A DNA stretch of 54,663 nt from Gammaproteobacteria bacterium (GTDB lineage Bacteria; Pseudomonadota; Gammaproteobacteria; Nitrosococcales; Methylophagaceae), in the NCBI GenBank assembly GCA_029210875.1, contig JARGFJ010000002.1, positions 69,689 through 124,351 on the forward strand, given 5' to 3'. The position numbers and the translations under genes were made by a program. The notes under the pieces were generated by a model. It made no database searches. It was not told where the DNA came from and saw only the letters and a list, made by a program, of their open reading frames with translations. Positions 26,826-34,552 of this stretch are shown here, piece by piece (position 1 is the stretch's first letter; every line of letters begins with the position of its first letter).

Positions 26826-29075
26826 TTATTTGGTTAAGCTCGCAAACAGCGCGGGTAGTTTCTCAGGCAGTTTATTGACGTTATCAATCACCATATGTTG
26901 ATTACCGAAAATATCATTAACATAGTCATCTGCATTCGGATCTAGGGTTATACAATAACTGTAAATATCTTTTTGTTGAAGTTCTTTTACTGCTTGGTGA
27001 GTATCTTCAATAAGTAAACGTTCATCGTTAACATCAATATCTGAGGGTTCACCATCAGTCAAAATTAACAATAATTTTTTATCAGCAGCTTGTGCTTCTA
27101 AATAATGAGCAGCATGACGCATGGCTGCACCCATACGAGTTGAATAGCCCGCTTTTAAACCAGCAATACGAGACTTGACCGCATCATTCCAGCTCTCACT
27201 AAACCCCTTAACATGATGATAGCGTACATCATGACGTGTGTTGGAATGAAAACCTGCAATCGCAAATTTATCACCGAGTTGTTCAATCGACCACGATAAT
27301 AATGATACCGATTCTTGGCATAATTCTAAAATAGTTTGTTCGCAACCGCGTGGTATTTCGTTAATTGATTCAGACAGATCAAGTAACAGCATCACAGCGA
27401 TATCGCGGCCATCATGTTTGTGACTCATATTGATGCGAGGATCGGGTGTACTGCCACTTTTTAAATCGATTAAAGAGCGTATTGCAACGTCAAGATCTAA
27501 TTCAGACCCTTCTTCCTGATAACGAACACGGACGAAGTTTTGAGGTTTAAGCAGTTCTAAAATCTGTTTAAGCCGTTTTAGTAATGCACTGTGTTTTTGT
27601 AAAAGCCGATCGATATCACTGGCATTGCCAGCGGGATGTAATGATTCATAAACGCTGACCCAATCAGGTCGATAATTTTTTGAATGATAATCCCATTCTG
27701 GGTAGTGTCTTGGTGGTAATCCTTGATGTTCATCTTGTTCAGTTTGGCTTGAACGATTATCATCAAATGATTCTTCTTCATCGCCATCTTCGATAAATGT
27801 CCACATATGGCGATTATCATCACGGTAATCAATTTCTGTATCATCAAAATAAACATTGGCTAACTGATCACTTTGGCGACGTGTTTTAGCGACAAAGGAT
27901 AAGCCTAAACTGGCAATGTCTTTGGTATTAGAATCTGATTCTGACATGATGTCATGGAAACGCTGGGTGAATTCAAGCAGATCTGGATCAGTGTAGCCAT
28001 GATGTTCATCTAATAAGGCACGAGACAACATGACCAGACGATGACGTAGGCATGATTGAGTTTCAGGATCACATGCACCTTCAATTGGCGTCGGGTGCAG
28101 ACTTAAAAATAATTTTTTTAAACCTGGATAACGTTTGATAGCAAGCGTTTCCACTCGACAGTCTTCGACAAACTCAACTGCCATACGTTGAAATGGACTG
28201 TAGTTATCTGCGATGATGGGACGTGTCCAGCGTTGATGTGCTGCCATGTGGGCTAAGGTGGCACGATAACGATCAATGCCAGAAATAGCATTACGCTCAT
28301 CGTAGACATCAGGAATACGCATACCCAAATGATCGAAATAGGGTTGTGGTTTGCGTAATTCATCGAAACCCAGCGAATAGGGTACAAGCTGCGGACTCTG
28401 CTCCCATAAGCCTTGCATATACAAGTTTAAGTTACGCTCATGATCATAAAATAAAACACCATGACGTTCTTTTTGCATCACTGCCAAACTATCTGCCGAC
28501 TGTAAGCTGAAGAAGTCTTTTTGTCGCTCTGGATGAGTGCTGTAATAGCGAATACCGTAATCGACCCAATTTTTCAGACCGGCTAACGACAACTGACTGA
28601 TAAGGTAGGGCATTTTTTCCAGAAAATCCGATAATGCTGGACTGGGTATGGTGGCATGATGACCATGAATAGACACAGTGGTTTTTTCCATCATTGTGAA
28701 AATGATGTCAAAATATTTTTCTAGAGCATGACTATCGCCTAAACGACGACAAACAGCTGCCAATGTTTGTAAAAATGTTGGAATGGCGTTGCCATTCGGG
28801 GTGCGTGAGATTTTCCAAACGGTTTGTGAAACCAAATGTAATACTGGTTCACCTAATTGCCCTGCAACTGCTGGTATATCTTGCATATAACTTAATACAG
28901 GCTCAACGCCACGACCTATCATGCACACTAATGATGCACCTTCCAGATAGTCATCAATACCTTGTTCTGTTAGATAAACCTGAGCTTCTGCTAAACACGC
29001 ATCAAAAACAGGTTCGATTTGATCAAACCCGCATTTTAATTTTAGGCGATAAGGATTTTGCTCTACATCACGCAT
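26826..29075 (-). CDS. cbbO: RuBisCO activase subunit CbbO
   Basis: CbbO is the adaptor of the CbbQO-type RuBisCO activase; it links the CbbQ AAA+ ring to RuBisCO and helps remove inhibitory sugar phosphates. The 749-residue protein has a long helical N-terminal region, an acidic linker (about 395-430, with DGDEEESFDDN) and a C-terminal von Willebrand A domain. The VWA metal site is complete: DLSES (566-570), a threonine in STRMG (about 646) and LTDGEPSD (about 672). NorD proteins share this layout, but the place directly after cbbM and cbbQ fixes the identity. The gap to cbbQ is 17 bases. Confidence 0.93.
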   Translation of the reverse strand: MRDVEQNPYRLKLKCGFDQIEPVFDACLAEAQVYLTEQGIDDYLEGASLVCMIGRGVEPVLSYMQDIPAVAGQLGEPVLHLVSQTVWKISRTPNGNAIPTFLQTLAAVCRRLGDSHALEKYFDIIFTMMEKTTVSIHGHHATIPSPALSDFLEKMPYLISQLSLAGLKNWVDYGIRYYSTHPERQKDFFSLQSADSLAVMQKERHGVLFYDHERNLNLYMQGLWEQSPQLVPYSLGFDELRKPQPYFDHLGMRIPDVYDERNAISGIDRYRATLAHMAAHQRWTRPIIADNYSPFQRMAVEFVEDCRVETLAIKRYPGLKKLFLSLHPTPIEGACDPETQSCLRHRLVMLSRALLDEHHGYTDPDLLEFTQRFHDIMSESDSNTKDIASLGLSFVAKTRRQSDQLANVYFDDTEIDYRDDNRHMWTFIEDGDEEESFDDNRSSQTEQDEHQGLPPRHYPEWDYHSKNYRPDWVSVYESLHPAGNASDIDRLLQKHSALLKRLKQILELLKPQNFVRVRYQEEGSELDLDVAIRSLIDLKSGSTPDPRINMSHKHDGRDIAVMLLLDLSESINEIPRGCEQTILELCQESVSLLSWSIEQLGDKFAIAGFHSNTRHDVRYHHVKGFSESWNDAVKSRIAGLKAGYSTRMGAAMRHAAHYLEAQAADKKLLLILTDGEPSDIDVNDERLLIEDTHQAVKELQQKDIYSYCITLDPNADDYVNDIFGNQHMVIDNVNKLPEKLPALFASLTK

Positions 29076-29092
29076 TGGTCTGTCTCATTGGC

Positions 29093-29905
29093 TCAACCAA
29101 ATACAGCGTTAATTGCGTGATCTAAGGTATCTCGAATATCGGTGTCATCAGTAATCGGTCTAACCAGCGCCATACGGCAAGCTGCTTTGGCCTCAATACC
29201 ACCATTAATTAACGTTGCCGCATAGGTTAAAAGGCGCGTTGAAATACCTTCGTCTAAGCCGTGTCCTTTTAAATTACGCGCTGTGGCAGCAATTTTAACG
29301 AGTTTATCGGCTAAATCTGTAGCAATACCAGTTTCTTTTTGCAAGATAGATGACTCAACATCTGTGGTCGGATAATCAAATTCAAATGCAGTAAAACGTT
29401 GTTTAGTCGATTGTTTTAAGTCTTTCATCAGACTTTGATAACCGGGGTTATATGAGATAACAAGTTGAAAATCAGGATGAGCTTCAAGCAATTCACCTTT
29501 TTTATCTAACGGTAATACGCGACGATGGTCGGTTAAAGGGTGAATAACAACGGTGGTATCCTGGCGAGCCTCAACGACTTCATCAAGATAACAAATAGCA
29601 CCAATACGAGCTGCTACAGTCAAAGGGCCATCTAACCAACGAGTACCATTGGCATCAAGTAAATAACGTCCCACAAGATCGGATGCAGTCATATCTTCAT
29701 TACAGGCAACTGTGATCAGGGGTTTGTTTAATTTCCATGCCATATGTTCAATAAAACGTGATTTACCACAACCTGTTGGCCCTTTAATCATAACGGGCAA
29801 ACGTGCATTATAAGCTGCGGTATAGAGTTCAACTTCGTCGTTTTGTTGTTGGTAGAAAGGTTCTTGCTTGATTAGATATTGGTTTTTGTCAGTCATCGTA
29901 TTCAC
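29093..29905 (-). CDS. cbbQ: RuBisCO activase AAA+ subunit CbbQ
   Basis: CbbQ is a MoxR-type AAA+ ATPase that, with CbbO, remodels and reactivates RuBisCO. In the 270-residue protein Walker A is GPTGCGKS (42-49), Walker B is ICYLDEVVEAR (104-114), and sensor and arginine-finger regions are present (ISYNPGY and STKQRFTAFEF). NorQ is the close relative in nitric-oxide reductase clusters; the adjacent form II RuBisCO shows this is the Cbb type. Two starts are possible, Met1 and Met4. It lies about 170 bases after cbbM, behind a hairpin that should lower its expression relative to cbbM. Confidence 0.95.
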   Translation of the reverse strand: MNTMTDKNQYLIKQEPFYQQQNDEVELYTAAYNARLPVMIKGPTGCGKSRFIEHMAWKLNKPLITVACNEDMTASDLVGRYLLDANGTRWLDGPLTVAARIGAICYLDEVVEARQDTTVVIHPLTDHRRVLPLDKKGELLEAHPDFQLVISYNPGYQSLMKDLKQSTKQRFTAFEFDYPTTDVESSILQKETGIATDLADKLVKIAATARNLKGHGLDEGISTRLLTYAATLINGGIEAKAACRMALVRPITDDTDIRDTLDHAINAVFG

Positions 29906-30020
29906 TTCTTGTTAGGTGAAAAGAATTCAGGAAAATAAACGATAAAAGAGACCATTCGTTTTACTGAATGCTTTTGGGGTGTCGAATAGAGTCAGCTAAA
30001 GAAATTTAGCGGTTTGAGTT

Positions 30021-30056
30021 TAAAAGGGACGCCCTGCCGAAGCAGGGTCGCCTCTT
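30021..30056 (-). terminator. Attenuating hairpin between cbbM and cbbQ
   Basis: On the minus strand, 18 bases after the cbbM stop, GAGGCGACCCTGC and GCAGGGCGTCCC pair around a TTCG tetraloop, with one bulged A, and are followed by TTTT. A UUCG-capped GC-rich stem and short U tract form a terminator or partial terminator, and also a likely 3' stabilising end for cbbM mRNA. Confidence 0.8.
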
Positions 30057-30073
30057 GTTTGTTGCGATTGGAC

Positions 30074-31453
30074 TTACTTATGTACGCCCAATTTTTCACG
30101 CCAGCCTGGGAAGATCTTGTCTGCATCACCCGGGAATGATTCAAACGCACGAGCAAACTCGCGATGTTGTTTAGCAAATTCAATTGGATCAGCACCTGAT
30201 TTCCAACATTCAAACGCTTGACGTAATGAAATCGCACCAGCCGCTGGGCTATCAATATGGCCGTAAGAACCACCACCTGAAGTATTGATAACATTACCAT
30301 GGCCCAAGTTTTCAAAGAAACCAGGTAAACGTAAGGCATTCATACCACCAGAAATGATTGGGGTTGTTGGTTTCATGCCATACCATTCCTGGTGATAGTA
30401 AGGACCATCAGCACTATCACGTTCGATCATATAGGCGATGATACGGTCGTCTTTACCACCTTCCATTTTACCGTAACCCATAGTACCAACATGGATACCT
30501 GAAGCACCTTGTAGACGGGCAATTTTAGCTAATACAAATGCTGTGTAACCACGAACAGATGATGGCGATGTTACTGCGCCATGACCTGCACGGTGGTAGT
30601 GTAAGTACTGACCAGGGTAGTTACGGCGTGCAGTGGTAATCATGCCAGGACCACCAACATAGCCATCAACCAAGAAAGCAACTTTGTCAGCATCAGCACC
30701 AAATGTTTCCAGGATATAATCAGCACGCGCTAACATTTCATAGTGATCATCAGCTGTGATGTTAGCTGAGAATAATTTAGCTTCGCCAGTTTCATCTTGA
30801 GCGCGTTTCATTGCATCAGCAACTAATGGGATTACTTTCTTCATTGGGCAGAAAGTTTGATTACCTTGAGGTTCATCATTTTTAATGAAGTCGCCACCTA
30901 ACCAGAATTGGTAAGCTGCTTCAGCAAATGGTTCAGGACGTAAACCTAATTTTGGTTTGATGATAGTACCGGCGATGTAACCACCATCAACTAATGGGCG
31001 ACCAAGAATACGCCACATATCTGTGATATCTTTTGATGGGCCATCAAATAATTGCAACATGCGAGGCGGTACGTAGAAATCTTGCATTTGTGCGCATTTA
31101 ACATCGCCCATGCCTTGGTTGTTACCAATTGCAAGTGTCAGGAATGACACGATCATAGTACGACCGTCAGTCACGTTACGATCAAATAATTCGCTAGGGT
31201 ATGCAATTTTCATCACACCTTTAGCTTCATCGATTTCATAGACTAAAGCGTCAACGCCTTTAGTAAAGTCATCCGTTGTCGATACTTCAACATTAGTACC
31301 TGTTGATGATTCAGCTGCAAAATGAGCGGCTGTTTCTAGGTAACCATGACCATCTGCTGGTGTCATATGATAAGCAACAAGAATATGTTTACCATTAGCG
31401 ATAAGGTCTTCTTCTCTCAAACTCAAATCAGAGTAGCGTGCTGATTGATCCAT
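30074..31453 (-). CDS. cbbM: Form II ribulose-bisphosphate carboxylase CbbM
   Basis: This is the CO2-fixing enzyme of the Calvin cycle, form II (large subunits only). The 459-residue sequence even keeps the Rhodospirillum rubrum numbering of the active site: Lys166 in [11 protein letters not shown], the carbamylated Lys191 with Asp193 and Glu194 in [10 protein letters not shown], His287 in [10 protein letters not shown], and the loop-6 Lys329 in [10 protein letters not shown]. The closing [12 protein letters not shown] and [12 protein letters not shown] phosphate sites are intact. A ribosome site AAGG lies about nine bases before the ATG. It is divergent from cbbR and followed by cbbQ and cbbO. 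No carboxysome genes are in view. Confidence 0.98.
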   Translation of the reverse strand: MDQSARYSDLSLREEDLIANGKHILVAYHMTPADGHGYLETAAHFAAESSTGTNVEVSTTDDFTKGVDALVYEIDEAKGVMKIAYPSELFDRNVTDGRTMIVSFLTLAIGNNQGMGDVKCAQMQDFYVPPRMLQLFDGPSKDITDMWRILGRPLVDGGYIAGTIIKPKLGLRPEPFAEAAYQFWLGGDFIKNDEPQGNQTFCPMKKVIPLVADAMKRAQDETGEAKLFSANITADDHYEMLARADYILETFGADADKVAFLVDGYVGGPGMITTARRNYPGQYLHYHRAGHGAVTSPSSVRGYTAFVLAKIARLQGASGIHVGTMGYGKMEGGKDDRIIAYMIERDSADGPYYHQEWYGMKPTTPIISGGMNALRLPGFFENLGHGNVINTSGGGSYGHIDSPAAGAISLRQAFECWKSGADPIEFAKQHREFARAFESFPGDADKIFPGWREKLGVHK

Positions 31454-31502
31454 TATTAATACCTTCTATATTCAGTGAATAGCTGAAAGTAGCTATTTCG
31501 TT

Positions 31503-31557
31503 GTTTAGGTTATTTTTTCGTCGAGCTAATGACGTTTAAGAAGTTTAGGTTATTTTT
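31503..31557. repeat. 15-bp direct repeat upstream of cbbM
   Basis: GTTTAGGTTATTTTT occurs at 31503-31517 and again at 31543-31557, exactly 40 bases apart, which is about four helical turns. Both copies lie in the cbbM-cbbR promoter gap. Same-face spacing suits paired protein binding, but no known consensus is recognised. Confidence 0.6.
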
Positions 31558-31590
31558 GACATAAATTAAACTCAAAACTTTTGATTTTAG

Positions 31591-31609
31591 TCATAAGAAA
31601 TGCTTATGA
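31591..31609. promoter_or_regulatory. Probable CbbR operator (LysR-type palindrome)
   Basis: TCATAAG and CTTATGA form a perfect seven-base inverted repeat with a five-base spacer. The core contains T-N11-A (TAAG...CTTA), the recognition pattern of LysR regulators. It sits eight bases before the cbbR start and about 140 bases upstream of cbbM, the classic place for a site that represses cbbR and helps activate the divergent cbb operon. Confidence 0.75.
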
Positions 31610-31617
31610 TATGACGT

Positions 31618-32520
31618 ATGAATATAACAATCAGGCAATTACAGATCTTTGAAGCTGTTAGTATGCACTTAAGTTATACCCGTGCAGCAGAAGTTTTGTA
31701 TTTGAGTCAGCCTGCTGTTTCAATGCAAATCAAACAGTTAGAATCAGAAATTGATATGCCTCTATTTGAGCGTATGGGTAAACGTTTATTTTTGACTGAT
31801 GCCGGTAAAGAGTTGCAGATATATGCTCGTAATATCTCACAGCAGTTAGTCGAGCTAGAAGATGTTATATCTGAAATGCGTGGTAGTGAACGTGGACATC
31901 TAACTATCGCTGTTGCCACGACTGCAAACTATTTTGCGTTGAAAATATTAGGTGAATTTTACAAACGCTATTCCAGCACTAATATCAGTTTAGATGTAAC
32001 AAATAGAGCCAGTTTAATCAAACATCTAGCTGATAACACTGTTGATATGGTGATAATGGGACAACCTCCTGAAGGATGTGATGTAGAGGCGACACCGTTT
32101 TTGAAGAATCCTTTAGTAGTGATTGCACCGAGGCATCATTTTCTTGTGAGCCAAAAAAATATCCCGCTGTCTGAACTCCAAAAAGAAACGTTTATTATGC
32201 GTGAACTTGGCTCAGGGACACGGATTGCAATGGAACGTTTTTTTGAACAAGCAGGTTATAAAATTACCTCCGTGATTGAAATGAGCAGTAATGAGGCAAT
32301 TAACCAGGCAGTTGAAGCAGGGCTTGGATTGGGGATTGTGTCAAAGCATACTTTGGAATGGGAGTTGTCGTTAGACCGTTTGGTTATCCTGGATGTTGAA
32401 TCATTTCCAATTATGCGTCACTGGTATTTGGTTCATCGACATGGAAAGCGTTTTACTGCCATCATGGCGGCATTTAAAGATCTTGTAATTAATGAGACCT
32501 TATCTTTATTGAAAGAGTAG
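31618..32520 (+). CDS. cbbR: LysR-type regulator CbbR
   Basis: CbbR activates RuBisCO operons in response to metabolites such as RuBP, PEP or NADPH. The 300-residue protein has an N-terminal winged helix-turn-helix (RQLQIFEAVSMHLSYTRAAEVLYLSQPAVSMQIKQLE) and two effector-binding lobes (about 90-295). The identity rests on sequence type and on the divergent arrangement with cbbM. A perfect LysR palindrome lies just before its start, so it probably controls its own expression. The stop is followed immediately by the 200-bp structured element. Confidence 0.93.
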   Translation: MNITIRQLQIFEAVSMHLSYTRAAEVLYLSQPAVSMQIKQLESEIDMPLFERMGKRLFLTDAGKELQIYARNISQQLVELEDVISEMRGSERGHLTIAVATTANYFALKILGEFYKRYSSTNISLDVTNRASLIKHLADNTVDMVIMGQPPEGCDVEATPFLKNPLVVIAPRHHFLVSQKNIPLSELQKETFIMRELGSGTRIAMERFFEQAGYKITSVIEMSSNEAINQAVEAGLGLGIVSKHTLEWELSLDRLVILDVESFPIMRHWYLVHRHGKRFTAIMAAFKDLVINETLSLLKE

Positions 32521-32521
32521 T

Positions 32522-32720
32522 TAACCTGAATACTGGATAAGAAACAGCGCTCAGCAGCCCTAGTGACGCGAATAACGTCGTTGCAAAAGCGAGCAATAGA
32601 AAATACTATTACATCACTTTTGCGCCTTGTTGTTGACGCCACTAGAGCTACTGAGTTTAACAGTCTGATTACATTAGGGAAATAGTGTCTTGCACTATCC
32701 CTTATCCAGTATTCAGGTTA
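32522..32720. repeat. 199-bp structured element with perfect 20-bp terminal inverted repeats
   Basis: The ends at 32522-32541 and 32701-32720 are perfect 20-base inverted copies. Inside, 32550-32655 folds into a long imperfect hairpin: CTCAG/CTGAG, CTAGTG/CACTAG, GCAAAAG/CTTTTGC and an apical AATAG/CTATT. Then 32678-32700 forms a second hairpin (ATAGTG/CACTAT around a five-base loop). The whole reads as a three-way junction and fills the gap between the stops of two convergent genes. It could be a miniature inverted-repeat element, a structured RNA or a bidirectional terminator; no transposase or second copy is in the window. The structure was paired by eye. Confidence 0.7.
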
Positions 32721-32721
32721 G

Positions 32722-33168
32722 TTAGTCCAGTTTTAGCTGATCTGCTTCAAGCCACTTAACGTGTCCAAAACCAGCAATTAACCTGACCTTTACTAAATCT
32801 AATAGATAAAAGTGGAAACCGGGGAGTTGTACTATCATGTCCGCATCAGCAAAGTGTGTGACATAACGTTGGCGTAAGTCACTTTCATCATCAGCTTTTC
32901 TGGCATTAGCCAGACAGGTAATACGAGCACCGGCCTGAGGGTTATTTGAGTCTTCAGGATCGAATAAAGTTAAGGCTACTTTAGGATTAGCCAGAATATT
33001 GGTAGTGTGTTCTGCTAAATGACTAATTAAAATAGCTATTTCACCGTTATCGCTGATGATATAGGGCGTGATAGAACCAAATGGATAGCCCGCTTCTGTT
33101 ACTGAATGAGTTGAAAGTACACCGTAACGATGGCTTTTGATAAATTCACCTGGGTTTAATTTTGTCAT
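32722..33168 (-). CDS. FMN-binding split-barrel (pyridoxamine-phosphate-oxidase-like) protein
   Basis: This protein of about 148 residues belongs to the PNPOx-like flavin/haem-handling superfamily (HugZ-type N-terminal domain). The visible pattern is HRYGVLSTHSV...GYPFGSITPYIISDNGEIAILIS, HTTNILANPKVALTLFD, ARITCLANARK and the closing GFHFYLLDLVKVRLIAGFGHVKWL. Members include haem-degrading enzymes and F420/FMN oxidoreductases; which applies is not clear. I start at 33168, where ATG overlaps the upstream stop as ATGA; the frame is open to 33183. It is therefore translationally coupled to an HExxH membrane protein. Confidence 0.83.
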   Translation of the reverse strand: MTKLNPGEFIKSHRYGVLSTHSVTEAGYPFGSITPYIISDNGEIAILISHLAEHTTNILANPKVALTLFDPEDSNNPQAGARITCLANARKADDESDLRQRYVTHFADADMIVQLPGFHFYLLDLVKVRLIAGFGHVKWLEADQLKLD

Positions 33169-33953
33169 TCTTGAGAGATCCAATTAATTTCTGTCGCTGT
33201 TTTTTCACCGACGCTCACTTGTCTAAGACTATTCGCCATTTTAGCATCGTGTTCAGAAATGACCATTCTTCCCGCCATAATTTCAGCACGGAGTTGTGGG
33301 TATAGTGGCACTTTATTCGGATCAGCGTAGCCATCAGGATAAGTCGGCAAATTAAAGCGATCATATTTATCAGTTGCACCTACGGTATGTAAAATTTCAT
33401 GTGTCATTACAATTGCGTTTTGTGGGTTTTGTTTAGGATCAGCAAATGCGTGAACAATTCCAATCAAGCCTTTTTGTAAGCCAAGTGAATGTTCAAGTGC
33501 TTGGCTTTCTTTAGCTTGATGATAGATCACATAAAGTCTAATACGGTTTTTGTTGGATAATGAATCAGGCGTGTTTTGATAAGCCCAATATCGTAACTTG
33601 ATACTCCAGATAATGACTTGCAAGATAGCTGAACGATCTGTTGGCGGAGTTGGTGGATGTACGGTGATTGCCTGACCTAATGTCGTGATAATTGGCTGTG
33701 TTGCAATCAACTGATATTGCTCAGCATTTTGCGCAAAAAAGCTATCAATGTCTTTAAAGTCGGCAGTGCTAAGTTCAGATATATAACGATCTGTTTCTAA
33801 ACTAGTATCGCCATTTATAGGAAATATTGTGACGTAAACTGGTTTATACCAAGACCGGGAGTTTAGCTTCTGCTCTTTTGTATAGATTGCAGCATAAGCC
33901 AAAAGCCCTAGTAAAATAACGATGCGAACATTCTTAAAGGTAAATACTTTCAT
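33165..33953 (-). CDS. Membrane-anchored putative zinc metalloprotease (HExxH)
   Basis: This 262-residue protein is not recognised by name. A single N-terminal helix (about 8-24) anchors it, with the rest probably periplasmic. The zinc-type motif HEILH lies at residues 185-189 and continues HTVGATDKYD, with Asp195 and Asp198 resembling the extended motif of some metal-dependent peptidases. Upstream strands (LRYWAYQN, RIRLYVIYH) suggest an alpha/beta peptidase fold. Its stop overlaps the flavin-barrel gene start (ATGA). Protease activity is inferred from the motif only, and the substrate is unknown. Confidence 0.72.
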   Translation of the reverse strand: MKVFTFKNVRIVILLGLLAYAAIYTKEQKLNSRSWYKPVYVTIFPINGDTSLETDRYISELSTADFKDIDSFFAQNAEQYQLIATQPIITTLGQAITVHPPTPPTDRSAILQVIIWSIKLRYWAYQNTPDSLSNKNRIRLYVIYHQAKESQALEHSLGLQKGLIGIVHAFADPKQNPQNAIVMTHEILHTVGATDKYDRFNLPTYPDGYADPNKVPLYPQLRAEIMAGRMVISEHDAKMANSLRQVSVGEKTATEINWISQE

Positions 33954-33983
33954 AGAATATATGTCTGAAATCTAAGCAATAAA

Positions 33984-34016
33984 AAAGGCCGGTAGGTTTT
34001 ATCCTGACCGGCCTTT
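33984..34016 (-). terminator. Terminator after the cold shock gene
   Basis: On the minus strand AAAGGCCGGT pairs with ACCGGCCTTT, extended by a bulged AGG/CCT, then TTTTTT. It closes the mutY-yggX-csp row 20 bases after the csp stop. Confidence 0.92.
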
Positions 34017-34037
34017 AGAATTTCTGACTAAATAATT

Positions 34038-34247
34038 TTAGCCTGGAACAACATTCTCAGCTTGTGGGCCTTTAGCACCTTGAGAAACTTCCATTGTTAC
34101 AGTTTGACCTTCTTTTAAAGATTTGAAGCCTTCTGCCTGGATCGCGCTGTGGTGAACGAATACATCTGGACCAGATGCTTGCTCAATGAAACCGAAACCT
34201 TTTTCGTCGTTGAACCACTTAACGGTTCCTGTTACTTGTTCTGCCAT
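34038..34247 (-). CDS. Cold shock protein, CspA family
   Basis: This single cold-shock domain of 69 residues binds single-stranded nucleic acid and acts as an RNA chaperone. RNP1 reads KGFGFIE and RNP2 VFVHHSAI. The sequence begins [15 protein letters not shown] as in CspA/CspD/CspE types; which paralogue cannot be told. It lies 26 bases after yggX, so it can be read from the mutY transcript, and it ends at a strong terminator. No long cspA-type 5' leader fits in that gap. Confidence 0.95.
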   Translation of the reverse strand: MAEQVTGTVKWFNDEKGFGFIEQASGPDVFVHHSAIQAEGFKSLKEGQTVTMEVSQGAKGPQAENVVPG

Positions 34248-34273
34248 GTCCTACCTCTATTTTTACGTTTTAA

Positions 34274-34543
34274 TTAATTTTCAGCTACAAAATCCACTGG
34301 TGGAGCCGAGCCTTCGCCAAAGAAAAATTTTTCTAATTCTTCTTTGAGAAACTGTTGTGATTTGGGATCTGCTAGCGACAATCGATATTCGTTTATTAAC
34401 ATCGTTTGTTGGCCTAACCACATTTGCCAGCCTTCTTTCGAGACGGACTCATAGATTTTTTTACCTAGCTCACCTGGATATGGTGCAAAGTCCAGACCTT
34501 CAGCTTCTCGATTGAGTTTAACACAATGGACGATATGTGCCAT
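34274..34543 (-). CDS. yggX: Probable Fe(2+)-trafficking protein YggX
   Basis: YggX is a small cytoplasmic protein that protects iron-sulfur clusters and moves iron under oxidative stress. At 89 residues it has normal length, the conserved Cys7 ([14 protein letters not shown]) and the family blocks [12 protein letters not shown] and [17 protein letters not shown]. It lies nine bases downstream of mutY, as in E. coli. MutY carries a 4Fe-4S cluster, which fits the pairing. Confidence 0.96.
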   Translation of the reverse strand: MAHIVHCVKLNREAEGLDFAPYPGELGKKIYESVSKEGWQMWLGQQTMLINEYRLSLADPKSQQFLKEELEKFFFGEGSAPPVDFVAEN

Positions 34544-34552
34544 GGGTTCCTC

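Noticed and set aside
26826-29905. NorD/NorQ nitric-oxide reductase accessory genes
   Set aside because: The proteins are related, but they follow a form II RuBisCO gene and no norCB genes are present.
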